Made by a program: the position numbers and the translations under genes. The notes beneath the pieces were generated by a model that made no database searches, was not told where the DNA came from, and was given only the letters and a program-made list of their open reading frames with translations. Shown piece after piece: positions 40,777-50,800 of a DNA stretch of 64,000 nucleotides. The number at the start of each line of letters is the position of its first letter. Position 1 is the stretch's first letter. The stretch comes from Brumimicrobium sp035497735 (GTDB taxonomy: Bacteria; Bacteroidota; Bacteroidia; Flavobacteriales_D; Crocinitomicaceae), in NCBI GenBank assembly GCA_035497735.1, contig DATJCX010000066.1, positions 1-64,000 of the forward strand, written 5' to 3'.

Positions 40777-41511
40777 GTGTCAAATTGGTTAGAACGTTCT
40801 GAGTTGTTAATGGGAGAAGAAGCCATTGAACGACTCAAAAACTCTCATGTATTAATCGTCGGATTAGGCGGTGTTGGTTCTTTTGGAGCAGAGTTTATTG
40901 CCCGAGCAGGTGTGGGAACAATGACTATTATCGATGGTGATGTTTTTGATATCTCCAATAAAAACAGACAGTTAACAGCCTTAGATTCAACAATAGGAAG
41001 AAATAAAGCACAAGTTTTAGCAGAAAGATTAAGGGATATTAATTCTGAAATTAAACTAAATGTCATCGATGAATTTGTGGTGCCTGAAAGGGTATGGGAA
41101 ATCCTAAAAGAGTTTGAACCGGATATTGTAATGGATTGTATCGACTCTGTTTCACCTAAAATTGAATGGATTATCGCTTGTATTAGACTAAAAGTGAAAG
41201 TTATTACACATTTAGGAGCAGGAGGGAAGTTGGATCCAGCCGCAGTGAAAGTTACACGCTTGCCAGCAACTTTTAATTGTAAGTTAGCAACTCAATTGAA
41301 AAAGAGATTGAAAAAGCGAGGCGTAGAAACTAAGAAAGTGAGAGCAGTATTTTCTTCTGAAGTGCAATTAAAAGAATCCCTGCAGATGACAGATGGAAGT
41401 AACTTCAAAAAGTCCTTCTATGGAACTTCATCTTATATTCCAGGATTATTCGGTTTAATGGGCGCAGCAGAAGCGATAAAATATCTTACAGAAGTAAAAA
41501 TAGAAAATTAA
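40777..41511 (+). CDS. tcdA: tRNA threonylcarbamoyladenosine dehydratase
   Basis: TcdA dehydrates t6A in tRNA to the cyclic ct6A using ATP. The 244-residue E1-like protein starts SNWLERSELLMGEEAIERL, has the nucleotide-binding GLGGVGSFGAEFIARAGVG, the DGDVFDISNKNRQ loop and a C-terminal GSSSYIPG-like region (here GTSSYIPGLFG). It starts with GTG 40777. TsaD, which makes the t6A substrate, is encoded at 20305-21327. Confidence 0.88.
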   Translation: MSNWLERSELLMGEEAIERLKNSHVLIVGLGGVGSFGAEFIARAGVGTMTIIDGDVFDISNKNRQLTALDSTIGRNKAQVLAERLRDINSEIKLNVIDEFVVPERVWEILKEFEPDIVMDCIDSVSPKIEWIIACIRLKVKVITHLGAGGKLDPAAVKVTRLPATFNCKLATQLKKRLKKRGVETKKVRAVFSSEVQLKESLQMTDGSNFKKSFYGTSSYIPGLFGLMGAAEAIKYLTEVKIEN

Positions 41512-41559
41512 AGGTTGGACAATTACTAATAAATATATTTTTAATTACCTTTAACAGTT

Positions 41560-43014
41560 ATGACAGATGAACGTAAAATATTTACTTTAACACAGCTTAA
41601 TATATCTTTAGAAAAACACTTTATTGAAAATTTTTCTAATCGTGATTTTTGGATCACAGCCGAGTTGATTAAAGTGAACGTTAAAAGCGGTCATCATTAT
41701 TTAGAATTAGCAGACAGTACGGATAATCAAACAACTGCTCAAACCAGAGCAACAATTTGGGCTTCTACTTATTCTACGATTCTTTCAACTATTGGATTAA
41801 ATGAAATTCGCGGTATTCTCCAGCCTGGAAATAAACTACTGTTGAATGTTAAGATAGAATATCATAAAATTTATGGCTTAAGTCTTAGGGTTCGTGATAT
41901 TGACCCCAATTATTCCTACGGAGAAATAGAAAGAAAACGAAAAGAGGTCATTAAAAAATTAAAGGCCGAAAATCTTTTTGATCAGCAACAGACCTTGCGT
42001 TTACCGACCATCATTAAGCGAATTGCTTTAATTGGTTCGCCAGGAACTTCTGGGTTTCGCGATTTCTTGAATGAATTGTTTAATACGCATGAGTTTAAGC
42101 AATTTGCTGTAAAGGAATTTCCTGTTCGTGTACAGGGGGATGCAGCCATTCCAGATATCGTTGCTGCGATAAAAGAAGCCAATCAATATGATGCTGAAGT
42201 AATCGTTATTATTAGAGGTGGTGGTAGTAAAATGGACTTGGCTTTGTTTGATGATTACGAGATTTCGAAAGCTATATGTTTGTCAAAACTTCCTGTAATT
42301 ACGGGAATTGGTCACGAAACGGATGAAGTGGTTGCCGATTTGGTGGCACGACAAAAGTTTATTACACCAACAGCTGTGGCGGTTCACATTCATTATGCGA
42401 TTCAATCGTTTAAGGAAATTATGCGTGAATTGCATGATAAAATGATTCGTCTTTCTATGGTTCAGTTAAAAGACAGTCAAGAAGAATTTGTCATGTACAG
42501 CAATTATCTTTCTCTTTTTAGTCGTGAGTTGATTCATTTTTGGCGAAATGCTTTTAAAGACCAAGAATTCTCCATTTTAGAGAAAAGTAGAACAGTTTTA
42601 TTTCATGGGAAAGATGAATTATCGCTTTTAAGTCATAAGATTTCCTCGTCTTTGAATCAATTGGTGCATGTAGAAAGTAAAAATCTAGATCACTATCTTC
42701 AACGAGCATCGATGTTTGGTTTAGACCACGTACGTCGAGAAAAGGAATTTGTTGTCAATCAATTTTTTCGTTCAATTCAGCTTCAAGGTCAACAGTTAAT
42801 AGATATAGAGCGAATTGTTTTGAAAAATCAAGAGGAACTATTAACTTTATTAAATCCGATGAAGATTCTGTCTTCTGGATATACCATTTCTACCATTGAT
42901 GACCATGATATTAAGGATGTGGAAGTGCTAGAAGGACAAGAAATGAAAACATTAACAACAAAGTATCTAATTACGAGTAAGGTAATGAACATAAAAGAAA
43001 ATGGAAATAACTGA
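41560..43014 (+). CDS. xseA: Exodeoxyribonuclease VII large subunit
   Basis: ExoVII degrades single-stranded DNA. The 484-residue protein has an N-terminal OB-fold, then IALIGSPGTSGFRDFLNEL, IIRGGGSKMDLALFDDYEI and the GIGHETDEVVADLVA and TPTAVA catalytic region, followed by a coiled-coil. It overlaps xseB by 14 bp (43001-43014). xseA, xseB and dinB form one operon. Confidence 0.95.
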   Translation: MTDERKIFTLTQLNISLEKHFIENFSNRDFWITAELIKVNVKSGHHYLELADSTDNQTTAQTRATIWASTYSTILSTIGLNEIRGILQPGNKLLLNVKIEYHKIYGLSLRVRDIDPNYSYGEIERKRKEVIKKLKAENLFDQQQTLRLPTIIKRIALIGSPGTSGFRDFLNELFNTHEFKQFAVKEFPVRVQGDAAIPDIVAAIKEANQYDAEVIVIIRGGGSKMDLALFDDYEISKAICLSKLPVITGIGHETDEVVADLVARQKFITPTAVAVHIHYAIQSFKEIMRELHDKMIRLSMVQLKDSQEEFVMYSNYLSLFSRELIHFWRNAFKDQEFSILEKSRTVLFHGKDELSLLSHKISSSLNQLVHVESKNLDHYLQRASMFGLDHVRREKEFVVNQFFRSIQLQGQQLIDIERIVLKNQEELLTLLNPMKILSSGYTISTIDDHDIKDVEVLEGQEMKTLTTKYLITSKVMNIKENGNN

Positions 43015-43210
43015 AAATACAACCTATGAGGAAGCGCTTCAACGCTTAAAGGTAATTGTGAATCAATTGGAGTTGAAAGAAGTTAAGATTGACGACCTTT
43101 CAGCGACTGTTATACAAGCGAAAGAATTAGTTGAGTTTTGTCGAAAAAAACTAGACAAGACAGAAGAGGACATCAAACGCATCATCGAGCCAGACAAAGA
43201 AGAAGATTAA
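43001..43210 (+). CDS. xseB: Exodeoxyribonuclease VII small subunit
   Basis: A 69-residue helical protein with TYEEALQRLKVIVNQLE and LVEFCRKKLDKTEEDIKRI, the standard small subunit, which packs along the XseA coiled coil. Length is normal. Its stop shares one base with the dinB start (TAATG). Confidence 0.92.
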   Translation: MEITENTTYEEALQRLKVIVNQLELKEVKIDDLSATVIQAKELVEFCRKKLDKTEEDIKRIIEPDKEED

Positions 43211-44283
43211 TGGAAGAGGTGCGTAAAATTATTCATGTTGACATGGATGCTTTTTACGCCTCAGTGGAGCAAAGAGACAATCCTGAGCTTCGCGGAATCC
43301 CTTTAGCGGTTGGAGGAGTAGGAGGTAGAGGTGTGGTGGCGGCTGCTAGTTATGAAGCACGTGACTTCGGCGTGCACAGTGCTATGCCGGCGCATCAGGC
43401 ACTTAGGAAATGCCCAATGCTACATTTTGTTCGTCCTAATTTTGAAAAGTATAAAGGCGTTTCCAACGAAATACATGAAGTATTTCAACGCTACACATCT
43501 GTTATTGAGCCTTTGGCATTAGATGAAGCATTCTTAGATGTAACTTACTCTAAATATGAAATGCAATCAGCAACTCTCATCGCGCAACAGATTAAGAATG
43601 ATATTAAGAATGAATTAGGCTTAATTGCTTCAGCTGGTGTTTCCTACAATAAGTTTTTAGCGAAAATTGCTTCAGACCAAGAAAAACCCGACGGATTATT
43701 TGTGATAACGCCAGATGAAGGACCAACATTTGTCGAAAACTTAGCGATTGAGAAGTTTTTTGGGGTTGGTAAAGTGACGGCTGAGAAAATGCGAAAAAAC
43801 AATATCTTTAAAGGTGCCGACTTGCTGCCGTTTGCCGAATGGGAATTGCAACAAATGTTTGGTAAAATGGGAACTTTTCTGTTTAACATAGCACGAGGAG
43901 TGGACAATAGGGAAGTGAAAACGGAACGTGCACGAAAAAGTGTCGGTGTTGAGAATACATTCTCTGATGACTTAAGTCAAGCAATTGAAATCAACGAAGA
44001 GTTTTCAGCAATCTTTGAAGACTGGTGGGCGAGATACCAGCGACATGGAAAAAGAGGGAAGACAGTTACCCTAAAAGTGAGGGATAAGGACTTTGATACG
44101 ATTACACGATCAATCACCGAGTCAAAATATATAGAAGATAAACAAGAAATACGTAGAAGACTGGACCTTCTACTAAAAGAAGTCCTAGTGGATGGGAAAT
44201 CAATCCGATTACTAGGTGTTTCTATTACAGGTTTAGAAGTTGATGAAAAAGAGGATGCTTCTAAGCAATTAACTTTGTGGTAA
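43210..44283 (+). CDS. dinB: DNA polymerase IV (Y family)
   Basis: DinB is a translesion polymerase. The 357-residue protein has IIHVDMDAFYASVEQRD, YEARDFGVHSAMPAHQA, LDEAFLDVT (catalytic Asp/Glu) and AGVSYNKFLAKIAS. ATG 43210 is chosen; the open frame extends upstream to 43138 within xseB but the extension is a shadow. It ends in KQLTLW, which resembles a clamp-binding motif (QLxLF). Convergent with the next minus-strand gene with a single base between stops. Confidence 0.94.
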   Translation: MEEVRKIIHVDMDAFYASVEQRDNPELRGIPLAVGGVGGRGVVAAASYEARDFGVHSAMPAHQALRKCPMLHFVRPNFEKYKGVSNEIHEVFQRYTSVIEPLALDEAFLDVTYSKYEMQSATLIAQQIKNDIKNELGLIASAGVSYNKFLAKIASDQEKPDGLFVITPDEGPTFVENLAIEKFFGVGKVTAEKMRKNNIFKGADLLPFAEWELQQMFGKMGTFLFNIARGVDNREVKTERARKSVGVENTFSDDLSQAIEINEEFSAIFEDWWARYQRHGKRGKTVTLKVRDKDFDTITRSITESKYIEDKQEIRRRLDLLLKEVLVDGKSIRLLGVSITGLEVDEKEDASKQLTLW

Positions 44284-44284
44284 A

Positions 44285-44950
44285 TTACAATCTTTCTTCT
44301 CTTAACACATAGTCCCAAGCCGCGCTACCGAAACCTCTGTTATCCCAGTTTATCATCGGCTTGTTTTCATCTGCTGATTTGTAATAAATCGCTGGAAACC
44401 CTGTGATTTTCAATGTTTGTATTAAAGTGTTTGGAAAGAAATCAACTTCAATACCTTCTCCAGCTTCTTTTTGATAATCCTGAACAGAAAGTGTGTCTTC
44501 ATTAATTACCAATATTCGAATAGGTAATTCTGGATAAATCTTTTTCATTCTACTCAACTCTTCTGTTCGCATATAGCAGTACTTACAGCCTGGCATTGTA
44601 ACCATTGTGATACCTTTCTGAAACACGCTTTCATTGTTTCCTTTTAGAATTACTTCACGATATTCATGGTTAAAATCTCCATCGTAAATTGGATTAAAAG
44701 CAAATGCAATTGCACAACCACCTAGTAAAGCACCTAATCCGAACAATCTTCTAATAAGAATAGGCTTTTCTGCCAATAACCTTGTGTATAATTGAAAAGT
44801 AACTGAAACGATAAAGAAAAATTCAAAGATGTAAGGAATAATCATCGACCAAGTGAATGAAAGTCGCATGGTAATTCCTGCTGTAAATATTGATTTGTGT
44901 AATAAAATAGCCACCGCTAATCCTATAACTGAAAATATTAATTTCTTCAT
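44285..44950 (-). CDS. Membrane-anchored thioredoxin-like protein
   Basis: A 221-residue protein with three N-terminal membrane helices (about residues 4-20, 32-55, 68-86) and an extracytoplasmic thioredoxin-like domain: active-site CKYC (Cys122, Cys125) in TMPGCKYCYMR and a cis-Pro region ITGFPAIYY. A disulfide or reductant role at the membrane is likely. It is not adjacent to a DsbD or DsbB homologue. The exact family is not recognised. Confidence 0.75.
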   Translation of the reverse strand: MKKLIFSVIGLAVAILLHKSIFTAGITMRLSFTWSMIIPYIFEFFFIVSVTFQLYTRLLAEKPILIRRLFGLGALLGGCAIAFAFNPIYDGDFNHEYREVILKGNNESVFQKGITMVTMPGCKYCYMRTEELSRMKKIYPELPIRILVINEDTLSVQDYQKEAGEGIEVDFFPNTLIQTLKITGFPAIYYKSADENKPMINWDNRGFGSAAWDYVLREERL

Positions 44951-45027
44951 TTTTTGTCGATTATTCTTTTTGAATTTCTTGTGTTCTCAGCGTAAAGTTA
45001 AAAAAACAATTCAAATACTTCCATAAT

Positions 45028-45070
45028 AAAAAAGCCTAAAACTTTCAGAGAACTGAATGCCTTAGGCTTT
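45028..45070 (-). terminator. Terminator of the small lipoprotein gene
   Basis: AAAGCCTAA / TTAGGCTTT arms enclose an inner TTCAG-AGAA-CTGAA hairpin; on the minus strand a run of T follows. It lies 22 bp after the stop at 45093. Confidence 0.8.
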
Positions 45071-45092
45071 AGAAATGAATATTTGTTATCAA

Positions 45093-45368
45093 TTATTTTA
45101 TTTTACAAACTGAAATTATCGTATGGTCTGTATTTAATTGATCTTTATATGACATTTTATATCCTGAATCTGTACAAGATTGTTTCATGTCATCTTCTTT
45201 ACCTTTCAAAGAATAAGATGTTGTATCTGACTTAGAAGCGTGCACGTTAAGCCCCATTGTAGTATTTACTTCAGTGTGCGTAACGATACATTCGCAATTG
45301 TATTCTTTAGCACATGAACTTACTGTTAAAGCCGCAAGTACAAAACCACCAAATAAGAATTTTTTCAT
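45093..45368 (-). CDS. Small secreted lipoprotein with several cysteines
   Basis: A 91-residue protein with a lipoprotein signal (KKFLFGGFVLAALTVSSC, lipidated Cys19). The mature part is 73 residues with four more cysteines (NCECIVT, KQSCTDSG, SVCKIK), suggesting two disulfides. I know no family or function. It has its own terminator. Confidence 0.65.
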   Translation of the reverse strand: MKKFLFGGFVLAALTVSSCAKEYNCECIVTHTEVNTTMGLNVHASKSDTTSYSLKGKEDDMKQSCTDSGYKMSYKDQLNTDHTIISVCKIK

Positions 45369-45542
45369 AGTGTTATTTTTTTTTAAATTTCTGAGGACTA
45401 AAGTAATAGAAAAACAATAAAGTCAAGATATTTTAGCTGTTTTTTTTTAATTATAATAGCGAAATATATTTTTTCACATAAAATAGTCACTATTTTTTTC
45501 TCAAATAATCCTTTCACAAGGCCCATTTTTAAAAGGAATGAA

Positions 45543-45570
45543 ACAAAAAAAAGGGCGCATATTTGCACCC
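45543..45570 (-). terminator. Terminator of the baeRF-type gene
   Basis: On the minus strand GGGTGCA AATA TGCGCCC (one T-G wobble) is followed by eight T. It lies 26 bp after the stop at 45596. Confidence 0.8.
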
Positions 45571-45595
45571 CTCGTATATTTAAACTTATATCTTT

Positions 45596-46675
45596 TTAGT
45601 AACGTGTCACTAATGCAAGTTTGTTGAAATTATTTAAGCTACCTTTCTCAAGGAAAACAACGTCTCCACCAAACTTAAGACAGTGCTCAATCATTTCATC
45701 AACGATGTCATCAATGTGTTCCTTAGAATTAATATCCTCGTGAGCAATTAGCGTTAATGAACCATCATTCTCTTCTTTTACAGCTTGGTAATAACCTTCT
45801 TCGATAAACATTGTCTTTCCTTTACCTGCTTGAACTGCAGTCCAGATTTCATTGATATCTCCTAGGTATGTTCCAGCTCCTAATGCAGTTTCTAACTCAG
45901 AAATACGTGCTCTATTCTTTGCAACAGTTAACTCCATTACATTCCCCCAAACTTCTTTTACGATGTTTGCTGCCGAATCATCAAAGTTTTTCAATAAAAC
46001 ATGACCAAGAATTGTGTTCGGATGATCCGCTCCCTTTAAATATGTGTGGTAATTTGTTTCCTCAGAATAAATCACAACTGGTAGTGGATTTCCAACTCTA
46101 ACCTTATTCACATCCTTGTCAATTCTATTAAAGAATTCACTAATTAAATTCGTCATTTTGTTTGAATCAGAAGAATCTAACTGGCCTAAGTTGTAAAGTA
46201 AATCATTATCCTTAACTGGGAAGTTGTTAGTACTAATTTCTCTAACAACAGAGTCACTACTTGCTTCGATCAACTTTGCTTTACCTTTTGTAAGAGCTAA
46301 TAAGTAATAATCAGTATCTCTTTTCATCGCTCTAACGATAGAACGTGTTGCGAAAGTGTCATCGATAATTACACGTGAGTGAACACGAGTAGGAAGTCTT
46401 AAAAACTCAGCAACCTCATCATTTACAAATAGCATTAATCCATTATCATTGTAATTGTGATCAATTTCATCTGCTAATTTCTGTAATTTTTCAGTATATG
46501 ATTTTGATACATCTTTACCAAACTCATTTTCCAATCTCTTACTAGCTTCTGTGATTGAATTTTTTAATATGATACTGTCTTGCTGATTCTCAGGGTGAGT
46601 TTTGTGTGTTCTAACAATTACAGTTACACATGTAGGAGCTTTAATTTCGCTAAGTCTTTTTAATGTTTCTTTCAT
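45596..46675 (-). CDS. Bacterial archaeo-eukaryotic release factor homologue (baeRF family)
   Basis: A 359-residue protein with a start typical of baeRF proteins (TCVTVIVRTHKTHPENQQDSI then ILKNSITEAS), a middle eRF1/Pelota-like region with the segment YYLLALTKGKAKLIEASSD, and a C-terminal L7Ae-like domain (HIDDIVDEMIEHCLKFGGDVVFL). No GGQ motif is visible. These proteins are proposed to act in ribosome rescue or in conflict with phage; the role is unproven. Divergent from 46915-47652. Confidence 0.75.
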   Translation of the reverse strand: MKETLKRLSEIKAPTCVTVIVRTHKTHPENQQDSIILKNSITEASKRLENEFGKDVSKSYTEKLQKLADEIDHNYNDNGLMLFVNDEVAEFLRLPTRVHSRVIIDDTFATRSIVRAMKRDTDYYLLALTKGKAKLIEASSDSVVREISTNNFPVKDNDLLYNLGQLDSSDSNKMTNLISEFFNRIDKDVNKVRVGNPLPVVIYSEETNYHTYLKGADHPNTILGHVLLKNFDDSAANIVKEVWGNVMELTVAKNRARISELETALGAGTYLGDINEIWTAVQAGKGKTMFIEEGYYQAVKEENDGSLTLIAHEDINSKEHIDDIVDEMIEHCLKFGGDVVFLEKGSLNNFNKLALVTRY

Positions 46676-46873
46676 ATTATATATTTTGGTTTTCTATTAA
46701 TACTTTATAAATTTAATAAATTCAAAAGCATTGTGATATGACAAATGTCAGCTTAGCAGTAAATTAGATTATATTAACAGATAAAGCGCAAGAAAAAATC
46801 TTCATAATACGTGTTGAAAGCTACGCCGTAAGAAGAAAATTGTCATTATAATTTTTTATTATTTGAATATCTA

Positions 46874-46881
46874 TATATTTG
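46874..46881 (+). promoter_or_regulatory. -7 promoter box TATATTTG
   Basis: An exact match 33 nt before ATG 46915 and overlapping the upstream in-frame TTG 46879, which is therefore not a likely start. Confidence 0.5.
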
Positions 46882-46914
46882 CTGTTATTAAAACAAACAC
46901 AAAATTTAAATTAC

Positions 46915-47652
46915 ATGGCTGAAAAAAAACAATTTGTAGCTACTGATGAAGCGAAAGGGAAGGCAAAACAATTAAGATTAATTGCATTTATTTTGTGGAT
47001 TCTTGCTCTAGGAGCGCAAGTTTGGGCAATTACTGAATTGTTCAAAGATCCAATTACAATGTGGATAATCATCACTTTAATTGTAGTTGACCTTGCATTG
47101 GTAATTGTTGGTTCTCTATTGTGGAAGAAGTCAAATAAATTAGACCCTCCTTCAGAAAAAAGAGCTTTTTTATTCTTTATGCAAAGCCAGTTAGGATTGA
47201 TTACAGCGGTGATTGCTTTTTTACCTTTGGTTATTTTTATTCTAACAAATAAGAACATTGATAAGAAGCAAAAAGCTATACTTGGTGGAATCGCAGGTGC
47301 TGCACTTGTAATCGCAGGTATTTCTGGTGCCGACTTTAATCCGCCATCTGTGGAAAAATATACGGAGCAAATCAATCAGCAAACAGATTTAATTACTGAC
47401 TTAACAAATGGAGTTGACCATGTTTATTGGACACCTTCTGGTAATAAGTTACACGTTTTTGATGACTGTCAACACATTAGAAATAGTGATGTTTCTGATG
47501 GAACTGTTAAAGATGCATGGGAAGCAAGAGGAATTGATGACAACGAAGTTTGTAAAACTTGTATTAACAGAGCAGAAAAATTAAAATCCCAAGATAACGC
47601 TAACGTTATTGACGCAGTAGGGGATGTTCTAGAAGATGCAACTGAGGAATAA
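46915..47652 (+). CDS. Membrane protein with C-terminal Ada-like zinc motif
   Basis: A 245-residue protein with four membrane helices (about residues 18-38, 43-65, 88-108, 112-132). The C-terminal 60 residues read VYWTPSGNKLHVFDDCQHI and EVCKTCINRAEKL: a histidine/cysteine then CxxC pattern resembling the Ada-type metal-binding domain often fused to nucleases and membrane proteins. It may bind zinc. The function is unknown. Divergent from the baeRF gene. ATG 46915 is chosen. Confidence 0.7.
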   Translation: MAEKKQFVATDEAKGKAKQLRLIAFILWILALGAQVWAITELFKDPITMWIIITLIVVDLALVIVGSLLWKKSNKLDPPSEKRAFLFFMQSQLGLITAVIAFLPLVIFILTNKNIDKKQKAILGGIAGAALVIAGISGADFNPPSVEKYTEQINQQTDLITDLTNGVDHVYWTPSGNKLHVFDDCQHIRNSDVSDGTVKDAWEARGIDDNEVCKTCINRAEKLKSQDNANVIDAVGDVLEDATEE

Positions 47653-47675
47653 TTAATCTAAATTCCTTTATATTT

Positions 47676-47706
47676 AAAGCGACTTATTATTAGGTCGCTT
47701 TTTTTA
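47676..47706 (+). terminator. Rho-independent terminator
   Basis: AAAGCGAC / GTCGCTTT stem with a 10-base loop and a run of seven T, directly after the 46915-47652 gene. Confidence 0.85.
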
Positions 47707-47752
47707 TTTAAACTAATCATGGGATTTTTCTAATTATTTGAAAATTATTCAA

Positions 47753-47760
47753 TATATTTG
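47753..47760 (+). promoter_or_regulatory. -7 promoter box TATATTTG before the large adhesin gene
   Basis: An exact match 77 nt upstream of ATG 47838. The implied leader of about 70 nt shows no obvious fold. Confidence 0.45.
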
Positions 47761-47837
47761 GCAACCAGTAAAGTAACTTTTTAAGTTCTTACTGTACTAT
47801 TAATGAAACTTTTATAAAAATAATTTCGGCAACTATT

Positions 47838-50800
47838 ATGAAACTTAAAACACTATTCACTTCAGTTTTATTTCTTGTATGTGGTTTAATTGGGTTTGCA
47901 CAAACCTTTACCAATACGTCATCATACAACTTTACGAATGGTACAGTTTATACTACTACCTTCAACGTTTCTGGTGTTAACTCAGGAGACATTCTTAGAC
48001 AAGTTAATCTGAAATTTGGAGATGGCGCGATGTATTCAGCTGAATTAACGCGTGCGGTTATCACTTTGAGGAATCCAGCAGGTACTATTGTAACTCTGCT
48101 TGATCCAAATAATTTCAATACAAGTTTATCGACTACCGATGCAGACAGAAAGTATGTAGATATTACTTTGCGTGATCATGCCGAATTAAATACGCCAAAA
48201 GGGTGGGCAGATGCAACAGGAAATTATATATCGAATGCTTATCCTTTTAATTATGGATATTGGAGAATTCCAACTCCAGGAGCGTATAGTAATTTTACAG
48301 GAACTCATAACGGAACTTGGACATTAAGCATTTCTTATCCCGGCTTAAGTACCTCTTACGCTAGAAAATACATTAGCTCTGAATTGGTTTTTGGAGACGA
48401 GTTTAGTTTTACGGATATTCGAGTTACCAAACCAAATCAGTCTTGCGATACTAAACAATGTATACAAACAGGTGAAATTTACTTGGCTTCAAATATTGGA
48501 TATCCAGAAAATCAACCATACACGCCTACAATTATGGGAGGTGGTTCTTGTCAGTGGAATTTAATCGCAAATAATACTGCATGGTTTTATTTCACAGCAT
48601 CGAGTTCAACTGTAAAGTTTTCTATTTCAGGAATGACAAAGAAAATAGAGTCTGTAGTGGCTACTTCTCCAAATTGTCAAGGTTTTACTCTTATCAATGG
48701 TGGTTGTCCAACTGTGATGTATCAAGGTACGGCAAATCCAGTAAAATACTATAAACAATCTTATGCCGCTGGGTATTCCCAAAATCATGGATACGAACTA
48801 AGCGGTTTGACGATAGGGGAAGAATACATTCTAATTATTGACGGAATGGATGAGTCATCAACGGGTACAGCTTCTAACTTTTATATAGAAGTTGAAAGTG
48901 GTGCTGATGACGGATGTTGTGAAAAACCAGATGAACCTTCACCGATTGTTGGAGAATTAACCGTTTGTAGTGGTGATGACGAAACGTATTCTGTTACAAA
49001 CGTAACGGGAGCAGTTTATGATTGGACGTTTACAGGAAGTGGAACAATAGTAGGGAACGGAACGAATTCTATTTCTTTAAATGACATTACTAGTGGTGGA
49101 ACTTTGTCTGTTGTAGTAACTTCTGACTGCGGTGATAGTCCAGCAAGTACTATTGAAATTATCGTTTCGCCTGCACCAGACCAACCTTCTGCAATTTCTG
49201 GAGAGTTAACTGTTTGTAGTGGTGATAATGAAACGTATTCAGTTACAAACGTAGCAGGAGCAACTTATGATTGGACATTTACAGGAAGTGGAACAATTGT
49301 AGGAAACGGAACGAATTCTATTTCTTTAAATAACATTACAAGTGGTGGAACTCTATCAGTAATTGTTACTTCAGATTGTGGTGATAGTCCAGCAAGTACA
49401 ATAGAGATTACTATAATACCAATTCCAGTTCAGCCTTCTGCAATTTCAGGAGAGTTAACTGTTTGTAGTGGTGATAACGAAACATATTCAGTTACAAACG
49501 TAGCAGGAGCAACTTATGATTGGACATTCACAGGTGGTGGAACAATTGTAGGGAATGGAACAAGCTCTATTTCTTTAAATGATATTACAAGTGGTGGAAC
49601 TTTATCGGTTATTGTAACTTCAGATTGTGGAAATAGTCCAGCAAGTTCAATAGAAATCACTTTTAATACTGTTCCAAATGCACCAACAGGACCAGTTGAT
49701 TTGGATACTGTTTGCTATGGAGATAACGCAACTTACACTGTTGATTTTGAAGCTGGCACAACTTATACTTGGGCATATTCTGGTACAGGTGTAATTGTAG
49801 AAAGTGGAAATTCTATTGATTTAGAGAATATTACAACAAGTGGTGATTTAACGGTTACAAGTTCAAACGAATGTGGGGTAGGTGGAACTTTTACTATCGG
49901 AATTCATGTGAATCCAATACCAGCAATTCAAGCAGGAGCACTTGAGGATGTTGTCTGTGAAGGAGATACGCTATTCCTAGGAGTTTATGGTGGAGCAGCA
50001 GAATGGACGGGACCAAATGGTTTTGTTTCTGATGATGAATTCCCAGTTATTCCGAATGTGACTACCGACAATGCAGGAGTTTATACTGTTGCTGTATTTA
50101 ATAAGTTCGGTTGTTCGGCTGATACTTCATTTACTGTTGTGGTGAATGATGCACCAATCTTTACAGCTTCTGCTACACAGTACGAAATTTGTGAAGGTGG
50201 ATCTACAACAATTTCAGTAACAGGTGAAGCTGGTTTAACGTATTCTTGGGATAACGGTTTAGGTACTGGAGTTTCTCATGTTGTTTCGCCAACATCAAGT
50301 ACTGATTATATTGTGACAGCTGCCAATACAGAATGTCAAAAAAGTGACACTATTTCTATTATTGTAGTACCGAATGTGGTTCCTACTTTTAACCTTCCTG
50401 AAACTATTTGTGAAGGAGAGATATTACCTATTTTGCCAACCACATCGATAGAAGGAGTAGAGGGAACTTGGAATCCAACAACAGTGTCAAATGCAACAAG
50501 TCTTTATACTTTCACGCCAAATGCGACACAGTGTCCAATTGATGCTGTAGATTATACTATTGAAGTGAAAGAATTACCTGTTCCTGTAATTACTGGACCA
50601 AGTACATACTGTCAAGGAACAACTGTTTCCTTATCAACAACGCAAACCTATGCTGAATACGCTTGGACAACGGGTTCAACAGCAGCAACGATAACTAATA
50701 TAACTGCTGCTTTCAGTCCAATTACAGTAACTGTGACAGATGAATTTGGTTGTGTAGGTACTTCGACACCTTTTGAATTAACAGAAAGTACAGTAACAAC

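Noticed and set aside
43138..43209. Upstream extension of dinB inside xseB
   Set aside because: It reads through xseB in another frame with an Arg/Gln-rich sequence, and the usual start is at 43210.
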